This document shows, piece after piece, positions 43,593 to 52,433 of a DNA stretch of 53,657 bases. How positions within the stretch are numbered: the stretch's first letter is position 1; every line of letters starts with the position of its first letter. The stretch is from Devosia sp. (GTDB taxonomy: Bacteria > Pseudomonadota > Alphaproteobacteria > Rhizobiales > Devosiaceae). The stretch lies in contig JAUXUM010000080.1 in NCBI GenBank assembly GCA_030680995.1, positions 1 through 53,657 of the forward strand, read 5' to 3'. Under the pieces are notes generated by a model that was not told the origin of the DNA, did no database searches, and worked only from the letters and a program-made list of their open reading frames with translations. A program made the translations under genes and the position numbers.

Positions 43593-45137
43593 GTGAAGAT
43601 ACAGCAAGTGCCCGACCGGGCCTACCCGACCAAGACGCCGTTCTGGCTCGAACCGCAATTCGTCGCTGCCGTGGTGCTGCTGCTGTTCGCCGGCCGGCTC
43701 TGGGTGGCCATGGATACCGATCTCGTCGCCGACGAGGGATACTACACGCTCTGGTCGCTTTTTCCCGGCCCCGGCTATCTCGACCATCCGCCTGGCATCG
43801 CCTGGGCCATCGCCTTCGGCCGCTGGCTGCTGGGCGATAGTAGCCTGGGCGTGCGCGCCGCCGCCCTGCTGTCGCCACTGCTCATCTCGGCCGCCCTTTA
43901 CCGCACCGGCGTCATCCTCTTCGATGCCGCCGTCGCCGGCCTCGCCGTGCTCTGGTATAATTTGACCCTGGGTGTGTCACTGAGCCTCCTCGCCACCCCC
44001 GACATGCCCTCGACCCTGTTCTGGATGATGGCGGTCTGGGCAGTGGCGGAATTCATCAGGAGCCGCGACGCCAATTGGTGGCTGCTGGTCGGACTGATGG
44101 CCGGCCTCGGGGTGCTCGGCAAATACACTAACCTGTTCCTCGGGCTAGGCTTGGTGCTGTTCATCCTCGCCAGCCGCGGACGGCTGCGCTGGCTGACGCT
44201 GTGGCAGCTCTGGGCCGGCGGACTCATCGCCCTCCTCGTCATGTCCCCCAACCTCTGGTGGAACGCGCAGCATGGCTGGGCCACCCTAGTGTTTCAGGGC
44301 AGACGCATCGTCGACACGATCTACGCCTCCGACCTCCAGCGCAACTATTTCGACCTCATCGGCGGCCAGGCACTGTTTCTGGGACCGGTCACGCTGCTGT
44401 TCTTCCTCGGCGGCACGGCGGCCTGGCTGTTCCGGGTCAAGCATCCTGACCGACACCTGCTGGCGCTGCCCGTCCTCAGCGGCCTGCCTGCCGTCCTCTA
44501 CTTCCTCTATCACGCGTCACACTCGCATGTGGAGGCGAACTGGCTGCTGCCGCTCTGGCCGATGATGGCGCTGGCGGCGGCCTGGGTTGTCATCCGCGCG
44601 ATCCCGAGAGTTCGGGCGATCCGGCACCTGGGCCCCGCCGCCCTTTACGGCCAGACGCTGTTCGGCCTGTTCGTCGTCGGCTTCCTGCAATGGGTGGTGC
44701 TTGCTCATCCGCCCGAATTCGCCCATCTCGACCGCACACGCGACATGCGCGGCTGGACGGAAGCGCGCGCTGAGTTGGACGCCATGGCCGAGGAACACGG
44801 GGCCCGCTGGCTCGGCGTGGTCGACAATTACGGCATCGTCGGGCTGCTCGCCAGCTACGGCCATTTCGCCCGATCGGACCTCCCGGTGCTCGGGATCGGC
44901 AATGGCTGGCGCTACGGCTTCCTGCCGCCGCTCGATCCAGCGGCGCTGGACTCGCCCGGGCTGCTCATCGTCTGGGAGGGCTCGGCGGGGCATCCGCTGC
45001 AGCCGCCGGCCTTGTTCCAGAAGATCGAGGACCTGGGCACCGTCGAGCGGCGGTTCGGCGGCGAGGCGGTGGCCCGTTATTCGGTCCTCAAGGTCGGCGC
45101 CCCCACGCCGAAATTCCTTGCCGCGCTGCGCCGTTGA
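43593..45137 (+). CDS. GT39-type membrane glycosyltransferase (copy 1)
   Basis: The 514-residue protein has about ten helices and the GT39/ArnT-like first loop VADEGYYTLWSLFPGPGYLDHPPGIAWA (residues about 45-72), where the acidic DE and the YxDHPP segment are conserved. These enzymes transfer sugar from a polyprenyl-phosphate donor on the periplasmic side to a lipid or protein. GTG 43593 is the start; the adjacent ATG 43591 runs into TGA. It is the most divergent of the four copies here. The acceptor is unknown. Confidence 0.88.
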   Translation: MKIQQVPDRAYPTKTPFWLEPQFVAAVVLLLFAGRLWVAMDTDLVADEGYYTLWSLFPGPGYLDHPPGIAWAIAFGRWLLGDSSLGVRAAALLSPLLISAALYRTGVILFDAAVAGLAVLWYNLTLGVSLSLLATPDMPSTLFWMMAVWAVAEFIRSRDANWWLLVGLMAGLGVLGKYTNLFLGLGLVLFILASRGRLRWLTLWQLWAGGLIALLVMSPNLWWNAQHGWATLVFQGRRIVDTIYASDLQRNYFDLIGGQALFLGPVTLLFFLGGTAAWLFRVKHPDRHLLALPVLSGLPAVLYFLYHASHSHVEANWLLPLWPMMALAAAWVVIRAIPRVRAIRHLGPAALYGQTLFGLFVVGFLQWVVLAHPPEFAHLDRTRDMRGWTEARAELDAMAEEHGARWLGVVDNYGIVGLLASYGHFARSDLPVLGIGNGWRYGFLPPLDPAALDSPGLLIVWEGSAGHPLQPPALFQKIEDLGTVERRFGGEAVARYSVLKVGAPTPKFLAALRR

Positions 45138-45148
45138 GCGTGGTATTT

Positions 45149-45184
45149 CTGCCGCGCCTGCGGCAGTCGGGCGGCGCGCCGCCC
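45149..45184 (+). terminator. Tandem GC hairpins between two glycosyltransferase genes
   Basis: CTGCCGC-GCCT-GCGGCAG (45149-45166) is followed by the perfect palindrome GGGCGGCGCGCCGCCC (45169-45184), 11 bases after the copy-1 stop. There is no T-run, so it is a weak candidate terminator or mRNA-stabilising structure. Its position argues against the long TTG start of copy 2. Confidence 0.4.
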
Positions 45185-45280
45185 GGCGCCGGCTTGCAAT
45201 CAGGGTCTGGAGTGATAAGGCTCGGCGCGCGCCGGCCACTTCCGGCGCTTTCCCTAGAGCCATCGAAAGCCGCGCCATCC

Positions 45281-46789
45281 GTGACTGATCTCGCCTCGCC
45301 TTCAGCCGTCGCGCCACGTATCAGGCATCTGGGCCTGCTGCAGGCGATCGCCGCCTTCTTCATCATCGTCAAGATCGTCTACGTCTTCCGGGTCGGTCCG
45401 ATCGCGGACGAGGCCTATTATTGGATGTGGGGTCAGCATCCGGACCTCTCCTATTTCGATCACCCGCCGCTGCAGGCATGGCTGCTGGGGATATCCGAAG
45501 CGCTCTTCGGCCGCAGCCTGATTGCCCTGCGCTGGATGACGCTCGCCAGCCTCGCCGGCATCTTCTGGATCTTCCACCTGTGGGCCAAGCGGCTCGTGGG
45601 CGATAACTGGCAGACGCTGTTCTGGCCGGGCATCGTCATCTATCTCGCGTCCCCGACCTTTGGCTTTTTCACCTCGCTCGCCTTCCACGATTATCTGCTG
45701 CTCTTCCTCTGCCTCGCCTCGGGGCACTTCTTCCTCAATTTTCTCACCGCCGCAGACGCGGGGGACAAGCCGCGGCACCGCGACCTCTATGTCGCCGCCT
45801 TCCTGCTGGGGCTCGCCGGACTAACCAAATACAACGCCGTCTTTCTGGGCCTCGGCGTCTTTTTCTACATCATCGCCAAGCCGTCGCTGCGCCGCCTGCT
45901 GGCCGATCCGCATCTCTATCTCGCCGCGGCGATCGCCATTGGCATGCAGAGCCCGGTCATCATCTGGAATCTCTCCAGCGACTTCTCCTCCTTCAAGTTC
46001 CATCTCGCCGACCGGCACACCTCCGGCTGGCTCACCACGGTCAACTGGAATTCGCTGATCGACTTCCCCGCCGCCTCGGCATTCCTGATCTCTCCCTTCC
46101 TCGTCCCGGTCTTCGTGCGCTTTTTCCTGAAACGTCACGAGACGCGCTTCGAAGAAGTCGCCAAGGGCCTCGCGATCTGGGTGTTCTGGCTCTCGACCGC
46201 CACGTTCATCCTGGTGTCGGTGTTCGACTGGGTGTTCTGGTGGTGGAATCTCGTTGGCTACGTCCTGGTCATGCCCTTTGCGGCCAAGCACATGGGACAG
46301 CGCTTCCTGTTCTACGGACACGTCGTTTTTGGAGCGCTGGTAACGCTGTTCTTACTCATCTCTTATGCTTTCCTGCCACTCTCAATTCTGATGGGTACGC
46401 CTGACTGGCGGCAGACCCGCCTCTACGGATGGGAGGAACTGCGCGACCAACTGCTGATTGTGCGGGAGAATTATCAACCCGACTTCATTGCAAGTGAGAC
46501 ACCTGAGGTCGCAAGCGTTGCCGGCTTTGCTTTGGACGATCCGAACGTCATGGCACTCACCGAGCGCATCACCCAGTTTCACTATTGGTGGGACAAGAAT
46601 GCGCATGTCGGACAGGATGCCGTTGTGGTGCTCGAACGGGCCGATAATCCAGGTTTCATGGCATCGCAGTTCGAGACGTTCACGCCGGTTGGTACGATCG
46701 ACATCACCCGTTTCGGCTATTGGATAAACGGTTTCGACTTCTACTATGCCGAAAACTATCAGCCGACCGCGCCGGCCAGCAGAACCTAG
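45281..46789 (+). CDS. GT39-type membrane glycosyltransferase (copy 2)
   Basis: The 502-residue protein has the loop IADEAYYWMWGQHPDLSYFDHPP (about 40-62 from this start) and about ten helices. The track ORF begins at TTG 45134, but its first 49 residues are a Gly/Pro/Arg-rich run across two hairpins with no homology feel; GTG 45281 (VTDLASPSAVAPRIRH) gives the length of the other copies. This start is not certain, as no strong ribosome site is visible. It ends in a four-base overlap with convergent copy 3. It is very similar to copies 3 and 4 in the first loop. Confidence 0.88.
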   Translation: MTDLASPSAVAPRIRHLGLLQAIAAFFIIVKIVYVFRVGPIADEAYYWMWGQHPDLSYFDHPPLQAWLLGISEALFGRSLIALRWMTLASLAGIFWIFHLWAKRLVGDNWQTLFWPGIVIYLASPTFGFFTSLAFHDYLLLFLCLASGHFFLNFLTAADAGDKPRHRDLYVAAFLLGLAGLTKYNAVFLGLGVFFYIIAKPSLRRLLADPHLYLAAAIAIGMQSPVIIWNLSSDFSSFKFHLADRHTSGWLTTVNWNSLIDFPAASAFLISPFLVPVFVRFFLKRHETRFEEVAKGLAIWVFWLSTATFILVSVFDWVFWWWNLVGYVLVMPFAAKHMGQRFLFYGHVVFGALVTLFLLISYAFLPLSILMGTPDWRQTRLYGWEELRDQLLIVRENYQPDFIASETPEVASVAGFALDDPNVMALTERITQFHYWWDKNAHVGQDAVVVLERADNPGFMASQFETFTPVGTIDITRFGYWINGFDFYYAENYQPTAPASRT

Positions 46790-48249
46790 GTCCCGGGCAG
46801 GAAGCCTCGGCCGAGGTAGATCCGGTGCGTGTCGAGCGGTTTGCCCAGCCGGCTCACCGGGATTTCTTCGAGCAGGGTGACGCTTTCGAAGCGGGACGTG
46901 ACCTCGGAGGTCAGCGGCCGCCAATCGTCTCCGAATAGGATGGCATCCTCGCCGGCGTGCGTGGCGGCGTCGAACCAGAAATCGAATTGATCGGTCTTTG
47001 CCGAGAGCGAGGTCACCTTAGGGTCGCGCATGGCGTAACCGAGCAGCGCGGCAGTGGTATAGTCGGGCGTGGCGATGAACCCGGCGCCATGCGCCGCCCG
47101 CGCCGCTTCGACCGTCGCCGAGGTTTCCTCCCAGCCATAGGCCCAGGCCGAGGCTTCGTCGCGGATGGCGGCGACGTCGGTCAGCGGCATGATGGCGTAG
47201 TTGACCAGAACGAAGCCGGCGAAGGCGAAGCCGTACAGCACCTGAGCCCAATAGAGCCAGCGCCGGCGGAAATGCAGTGCCAGGAACGGCAGCACCGCCA
47301 GATAGGCCACGAGATTCCAGTGGAAGATGGTCGGTGTCGCCAGCGACACGCCGATAATGGCGAGCGTCGACAACAAGAAGACGACCCGTGCCAAAGCCTC
47401 GGCGGGGGAGGCCGCCCTGGCGAGCAGGAACCGCCCCATTGCCACCAGCATGAAGGGGGACAGGAACAGCACCGCGCCGAGCAGCCAGCCGATGCCGCTG
47501 GTCGGCACGTCGCCGGCGAACCGGCCGCCGCTGATGAACCCGAACGAGGCCCATTCGTGCTGGAGGTTCCAGATCAGCACCGGCGCCTGGACGGCCAGCG
47601 CGATCCCTGCCGCCAGGTAGAGTTGCCACTTGCGCAGCAGCGCCCGGTGGGGCGGCGACAGCATCAGGAACAGCCCGAAGCCGACCCCCAGGAAGGCCGC
47701 ATTGTACTTGGCGAGGCCGGCAAGGCCGAGGCAGAGCGCACCCAGATAGAGGTCGCGATACCGCCCGGCGCCGGATCGCTCCCGGTCGATGACGAAGCTG
47801 CCGAGGAAATAGCTGGCGCTCAGGATGCCAAGCACCAGCAGGTGATCCGGCAACGCCGCAGCGGTGACGGCGAAGAACATCGGCGTAGAGAGAAACAGCA
47901 CCGACGTCAGCCAGAAGTGCTGTTCCGAAGCCCCCGGCACCAGCTTGCGGGCCATGAGCCAAAGCACCGCCAGGTCGCCGGCCAGCGCGAGGGCCACCAT
48001 GATGCGCAGCGCCAACCGGTTCCAGCCGAAGACCGCGCCGGCCAACCCCTGCAGCCAGGCGGTAAGCGGGGGATGGTCGAAATAGGACAGCGCCGGATGC
48101 TGGCCCCACATCCAGTAATAGGCCTCGTCCTGGAAGATGCCGCCGCCAATGAGAACGGCAAGCTTGAAGAGGACAAGCAGCAGCGCAGCCCATTTCAGCA
48201 CCGCAACCGGAGCAAGCTCCGCAGCCCTCGCTATCGTCAAATTCTTCAT
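46786..48249 (-). CDS. GT39-type membrane glycosyltransferase (copy 3)
   Basis: The 487-residue protein carries the loop DEAYYWMWGQHPALSYFDHPPLTAW (residues 41-65) and LGLAGLAKYNAAFLGVGFGLF, which align directly to copies 2 and 4 (LGLAGLTKYNAVFLGLGV). About ten helices. ATG 48249. It is convergent with copy 2 and lies 73 bases downstream of copy 4 on the same strand, so copies 4 and 3 are probably co-transcribed. Confidence 0.9.
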   Translation of the reverse strand: MKNLTIARAAELAPVAVLKWAALLLVLFKLAVLIGGGIFQDEAYYWMWGQHPALSYFDHPPLTAWLQGLAGAVFGWNRLALRIMVALALAGDLAVLWLMARKLVPGASEQHFWLTSVLFLSTPMFFAVTAAALPDHLLVLGILSASYFLGSFVIDRERSGAGRYRDLYLGALCLGLAGLAKYNAAFLGVGFGLFLMLSPPHRALLRKWQLYLAAGIALAVQAPVLIWNLQHEWASFGFISGGRFAGDVPTSGIGWLLGAVLFLSPFMLVAMGRFLLARAASPAEALARVVFLLSTLAIIGVSLATPTIFHWNLVAYLAVLPFLALHFRRRWLYWAQVLYGFAFAGFVLVNYAIMPLTDVAAIRDEASAWAYGWEETSATVEAARAAHGAGFIATPDYTTAALLGYAMRDPKVTSLSAKTDQFDFWFDAATHAGEDAILFGDDWRPLTSEVTSRFESVTLLEEIPVSRLGKPLDTHRIYLGRGFLPGT

Positions 48250-48322
48250 GCGGACCCCTGCCGATCCCAGTCCGCCTTATGCCATGCCGGCCTGCATTAC
48301 GCGAACCCTGATGGCAGCGCCC

Positions 48323-49810
48323 TCATTTGCCGGCGGGAGCGGCCTCGCGGTCTCCGGCGAACCTCTTGCCGAGATAGAGCTCATAGGTCTTGAGCGGATA
48401 GCCGAAACGCTCGACGGGTATCTCGCCAATCTTCTCCCACGCGGCGAAGGACGCCTTCCAATAGTCGGAGTCTTCCGAGGGATCGACAAGGATCACTGCG
48501 TCCTGCCCGTCCATGACCTCTGCGTCCAGCCAGTAGTCAAACTGATCGTGACGGGGAGACAGAGCCTGCACATTGCCAGTATCGAGCGCGAAGCCGAGCT
48601 GGCTCGCGGTCTGGTAACGGTTGGCGGCGAGAACATCGATGCCGAACCTCGTCCTGGCCGCCTCGACCGCGGCAGCGATGTCGTCCCAGCCATAGGCGCG
48701 CTCGGCCTCCAAGATGGGCGCCGCTCCCCAGAGCACCGTTACCGGTACGACGGCGAAGCTGACGATCAGGGCCGTGGTGATCGCAGCGCCCCAGATGATG
48801 TGGAGCGTGAGTAGTACCGGGCCGATGTAGCGCCAGGCGAACGGCAGGATCAGCACGAAGGCGGCGATGTTCCACCACCATAGCACCCAAGCGTAACTGG
48901 CGATGTACAGGAAGGTGAAGCTCGACAGCCAGAACACCCAGATGGCGAGGGTCTTGCCGACCTTGACGAACGGGTCGCGCGACGACGAAAGGAAAAATCG
49001 CCCGACCACGGGCACGAGGAAGAGCGAGAACAGCGACGCCGTATCAAGGGCGACGCCTTTCATGCGACCGATGTCCAGACCCGTGACATGGCTGTCGAAG
49101 CGGCCGCCGAGATGAAAGCGGAAGGAGGCAAGCCCCTCTCCGAAGTTCCAGACCAATACCGGCGCCTGCAGCCCGGCCGAAACGACCGCGGCGGCATAGA
49201 TTTGCCAGCCGCCCAGCAGCGGCCTGAGCTTCGGCCGCGCCAGAACGGTGCCGGCGACGCCAAGCCCGAGAAATACGGCATTGTACTTTGTCAGGCCGGC
49301 AAGGCCGAGAAGCACCGCGGCGAGCATCAGGTCCCGCGTCCCGCCATGGCCACGCTCTTCCACATCGGCGAAGAAGCAGAAGAAAAAATAGCCCGAGAGC
49401 ATCAGCAACGCGACCAGCAGATAGTCGTTGAAGACTGCGCTGCCGAAGAAACCGAAGACCGGCGAGGCCAGGTAGATGACCACCGAAACCAGGAGGATAT
49501 CGCGCCAATTGTCGCCGCCGAGACGCCGTGCCACCCGGTAGAACACCCAAACGATGGCTGCGAGGGCCGCAAATGTCGGCCAGCGTAGCGCAAATAGGCT
49601 ACGGCCCAGAACCAGGTGGCTCAAGCCTTGCAGCCAGGCCTGCAATGGTGGGTGATCAAAATAGGAGAGCGCCGGATGCCGGCCCCACATCCAATAATAG
49701 GCCTCGTCCGCAATCGGAAAGGCCCAGAATGCGAAGAGAAGCTTGAGCGCAATGAAATAGACGGCGACCAGCGCAAGCGCGAGCCGCGCGCCCTGCGGGA
49801 GAACATCCAT
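48323..49810 (-). CDS. GT39-type membrane glycosyltransferase (copy 4)
   Basis: From ATG 49810 (MDVLPQGARLALALVAVYF) the protein is 495 residues with the same first loop, DEAYYWMWGRHPALSYFDHPPLQAW, and the LLGLAGLTKYNAVFLGLGV segment. The track start 49912 adds 34 residues (MLMSDNAAVMGFHTCG...) that no sister copy has. Upstream gap 49811-49982 shows no further gene. Function as for the sister copies: polyprenyl-phosphate-sugar-dependent transfer at the periplasmic face. Confidence 0.88.
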   Translation of the reverse strand: MDVLPQGARLALALVAVYFIALKLLFAFWAFPIADEAYYWMWGRHPALSYFDHPPLQAWLQGLSHLVLGRSLFALRWPTFAALAAIVWVFYRVARRLGGDNWRDILLVSVVIYLASPVFGFFGSAVFNDYLLVALLMLSGYFFFCFFADVEERGHGGTRDLMLAAVLLGLAGLTKYNAVFLGLGVAGTVLARPKLRPLLGGWQIYAAAVVSAGLQAPVLVWNFGEGLASFRFHLGGRFDSHVTGLDIGRMKGVALDTASLFSLFLVPVVGRFFLSSSRDPFVKVGKTLAIWVFWLSSFTFLYIASYAWVLWWWNIAAFVLILPFAWRYIGPVLLTLHIIWGAAITTALIVSFAVVPVTVLWGAAPILEAERAYGWDDIAAAVEAARTRFGIDVLAANRYQTASQLGFALDTGNVQALSPRHDQFDYWLDAEVMDGQDAVILVDPSEDSDYWKASFAAWEKIGEIPVERFGYPLKTYELYLGKRFAGDREAAPAGK

Positions 49811-49982
49811 TCTGCCGATCACGCCGATGTCTCCGCCTGTTGTGCGTGGGTTATTGCACACCGTCCCGCACGTATGAAAGCCCATGACTGCGGCATTATC
49901 CGACATTAGCAATCAGGTTTGCACGGTCTTCCGTGCCGCTCGCGTCGACCGCCTCGTGATCCCGCCAGCAACGCGATCCGCC

Positions 49983-50263
49983 ATGCTTGTCTGCCAGCGC
50001 AACATCAGCACCGAAGTGGAGATCCGGGAGGTTGTCCTCTCCCTTCTGCGTCAGGACCCCTGGGCCATCGTCGTTCCGGCCAAGGTCTACCGTGACTTCG
50101 ACAAGCGCCGCAGCGCGGCGACGGCGTACCAAATGTGGTGGACATCATCGCCAAGGTCACCGAAGAATATCACCTTGGGATGCCAGGCGATCCGGCCGCG
50201 CGGACCAAACCCGGCGCGCATCGGGCTGTGACGCGCGGCGACGGCCCGAGGAGGTGCCAATGA
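49983..50263 (+). pseudogene. bfd: Decayed bacterioferritin-associated ferredoxin (bfd)
   Basis: The first frame reads [36 protein letters not shown], the N-terminus of an alphaproteobacterial Bfd. The C-terminal part, [19 protein letters not shown], is in another frame, so a frameshift lies near 50100-50125. Bfd needs four cysteines for its [2Fe-2S] cluster (CxC near the start and CCGCF-type later). Here only the first remains: CQC has become CQR and the second pair has become GDGV. The shifted frame ends in a TGA that overlaps the bfr ATG. This is a dead gene unless the sequence has errors, and the missing cysteines argue against simple error. Confidence 0.7.
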
Positions 50264-50745
50264 AAGGCGAAGCGCAGGTCGTCGAGCGGCTTAACGAGGC
50301 CCTCTTTCTCGAACTCGGGGCGATCAACCAGTACTGGGTCCACTACCGCCTGCTCTCCGATTGGGGCGTCCAGAAGCTCGCCGACAAGGAACGCGCCGAA
50401 TCGATCGAGGAGATGCACCACGCCGACAGGCTGATCGAGCGCATCATCTTCCTCGAAGGCCATCCCAACCTGCAGCGCATCGCCCCGCTGCGCATCGGAC
50501 AGAACATCAAGGAAGTGCTCGAGGCCGACCTCGCCGGCGAGTACGATGCGCGCAAGGCCTACAAATCCTCGCGCGAGCTCTGCGAATCCGTCGGCGACTA
50601 TGTGAGCAGGAACCTCTTCGAGGAACTACTGGCGGACGAGGAAAACCATATCGGTTTTCTCGAAACCCAGCTGCAATTGCTCAACAGCATCGGGCTGGAA
50701 AGATACGGCCAGCTCAATTCCAAATCCGCGGGCGACGTCGAATGA
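50260..50745 (+). CDS. bfr: Bacterioferritin
   Basis: The 161-residue four-helix-bundle ferritin stores iron as a 24-mer with haem at subunit interfaces. All key residues match E. coli numbering: ferroxidase ligands Glu18, Glu51, His54, Glu94, Glu127 and His130, Tyr25, and the haem ligand Met52. ATG 50260 has a GAGGAGG site; the track start is too early. The gene overlaps the dead bfd upstream and a truncated VOC gene downstream (ATGA). Loss of Bfd would remove the usual partner for reducing and releasing stored iron. Confidence 0.96.
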   Translation: MKGEAQVVERLNEALFLELGAINQYWVHYRLLSDWGVQKLADKERAESIEEMHHADRLIERIIFLEGHPNLQRIAPLRIGQNIKEVLEADLAGEYDARKAYKSSRELCESVGDYVSRNLFEELLADEENHIGFLETQLQLLNSIGLERYGQLNSKSAGDVE

Positions 50746-50948
50746 CCTGGCACGTCGGACGGCTGATCGACCACGTGCAGCTGCGTGTCCGCGATCTCGA
50801 GGAGAACAAGAAATTCTATTCGGCGGCGATCAAGGCGCTGGGACTGCCGCCGGGCAATTCGACCGAGTGGCATGTCCAGGCCGACGAGGTGTCCATCGGC
50901 CCGGTCAAGCGTTCGGCGGCCTCGATCACTCTCGATCCGGCCTTGTAG
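50742..50948 (+). pseudogene. Truncated VOC (glyoxalase/bleomycin-resistance) family protein
   Basis: The 68-residue ORF starts [35 protein letters not shown], the first beta-alpha-beta module of a VOC protein with its metal His11. VOC proteins of this type are about 120-130 residues with two modules; here the second is absent and the ORF ends SAASITLDPAL. Its ATG overlaps the bfr stop as ATGA. It is best read as a remnant after a deletion, though a short product may still be made. Confidence 0.7.
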
Positions 50949-50963
50949 TCGTCCCGCCCGGCG

Positions 50964-51245
50964 ATGAACGCGCGCGCCATCCATGTCAGCATCACCGGGC
51001 TCGTCCAGGGCGTCGGCTACCGCGCCTGGGTCGAGCGCGAGGCGCTCTCGCGCGGCCTCGCCGGCTGGGTGCGCAACCGGCGCGACGGCTCGGTGGAGGC
51101 GGTGTTCGCCGGCGAGTCCGGCACGGTCGAGGCCATGCTGGCGGCATGTCGACACGGGCCGAGGACGGCCGAGGTGCACGCGGTGGAGGCCACCGAGACG
51201 AACGAGCCCGCCGGCCGCGGCTTCCAGGTCCTGCCTACGGCCTAA
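50964..51245 (+). CDS. acyP: Acylphosphatase
   Basis: The 93-residue protein hydrolyses carboxyl-phosphate bonds such as in acetyl phosphate. The catalytic Arg20 in GLVQGVGYRAW and Asn38 in GWVRNRRDGSVEAVF are both present at standard positions. Length is normal. It begins 15 bases after the VOC remnant. Confidence 0.95.
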   Translation: MNARAIHVSITGLVQGVGYRAWVEREALSRGLAGWVRNRRDGSVEAVFAGESGTVEAMLAACRHGPRTAEVHAVEATETNEPAGRGFQVLPTA

Positions 51246-51248
51246 GCC

Positions 51249-51359
51249 CTACCAGGGCTCCACCTTCAGTTCCGGCCAGATGCTCAGCGCCCGCGCCGCC
51301 TTGGTTTCATGCGTACGCCGGTTGTCGCGCTCGCGGTTGGGCCTGCGCGGCGTGGGGGC
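51249..51359 (-). other. Open 36-codon tail in frame after the aldo/keto reductase stop
   Basis: After the TAG of the reductase the same frame stays open for 36 codons to a second TAG and ends SIWPELKVEPW, which reads like a natural protein C-terminus. It is either a remnant of another gene or chance; the reductase itself looks complete without it. Confidence 0.25.
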
Positions 51360-52337
51360 CTAGCTGAAGCCCGATACTCCAGTCGGCCGATACGGCGCCT
51401 CCAGCCTCTCGATTTCCTCCGGCGTGAGTTCTATTTCCAGTGCGCCGATGGCATCCTCGATATGGCCTATCCTGGTTGCTCCGACGATGGGCGCCGTGAC
51501 CGGCTGCTTCTGCAGCACCCAGGCGAGCGCCACCTGCGCCATTTTCGTGCCGCGCGCCTTGGCAATCGCGGCGACCGTCTCGTTGATCTGCCGGTTCGCC
51601 GCTTCGGTTTCGGTATAGAGAGTCTTGCCGTATTCGTCGGTTTCGGCGCGCGCGGTGACCTCGCCCCAGGGCCGCGTCAGCCTGCCGCGTGCCATTGGCG
51701 ACCACGGGATGACGCCGATCCCCTGATCCACGCAGAGCGGCAGCATCTCGCGCTCCTCCTCCCGATACAAGAGGTTGAAATGATCTTGCATCGAGACAAA
51801 GCGCGTCCAGCCGTGCAGCTCGGCGACATGGAGCATCTTGGCAAATTGCCAAGCGTACATGGACGAGGCGCCGATGTAGCGGGCCTTCCCCGCCCTGACC
51901 ACGTCATGCAGCGCCTCCATTGTCTCCTCGACAGGGGTGTTCGGGTCGAAGCGATGGATCTGGTAGAGGTCGACATAGTCGGTCCCGAGCCGCCTCAGGC
52001 TGTTGTCGATCTCGGACATGATTGCCTTGCGCGACAGCCCCGAGCCGTTCGGGCCGGGCCGTATCTGGCCGAAGACCTTGGTGGCGAGCACGATCTCATC
52101 GCGCGGCGCCAGTTCCTTTATCAGGATGCCGGTCAGTTCCTCGCTGCTCCCGGCGGCATAGACATTGGCGGTATCGAAGAAATTGATCCCCGCCTCCCAC
52201 GCATGCCGGAACATCGGCCGCGCCTCCTCCAGCCCCAACACCCAGGGACGTTCGTCCGTCACTTTGCCGAAGGACATGCATCCGAGGCAGATGCGGCTCA
52301 CTTCCAGTCCGGTCTTGCCAAGGCGAAGATAGTCCAT
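51360..52337 (-). CDS. NADP-dependent aldo/keto reductase (YakC-like)
   Basis: The 325-residue TIM-barrel reductase has FFDTANVYAAGSSEE (Asp, Tyr), EIVLATKVFG (Lys), YQIHRFDP (His) and the NADP segment APIVGATRIGHIEDAI. It reduces aldehydes or ketones; substrate unknown. ATG 52337 gives MDYLRLGKTGLEVSRICLGCM. It stands alone between the acylphosphatase (convergent) and the hydrolase. Confidence 0.92.
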   Translation of the reverse strand: MDYLRLGKTGLEVSRICLGCMSFGKVTDERPWVLGLEEARPMFRHAWEAGINFFDTANVYAAGSSEELTGILIKELAPRDEIVLATKVFGQIRPGPNGSGLSRKAIMSEIDNSLRRLGTDYVDLYQIHRFDPNTPVEETMEALHDVVRAGKARYIGASSMYAWQFAKMLHVAELHGWTRFVSMQDHFNLLYREEEREMLPLCVDQGIGVIPWSPMARGRLTRPWGEVTARAETDEYGKTLYTETEAANRQINETVAAIAKARGTKMAQVALAWVLQKQPVTAPIVGATRIGHIEDAIGALEIELTPEEIERLEAPYRPTGVSGFS

Positions 52338-52433
52338 GGCGGCAGCCCTCCTTGCGGCTCAGTCGGCGATGTGCGGAAATCATTTGAGAATCGCAGCCTA
52401 TGCGACCATCCCAGTTACGGTCAACATCCAGAC

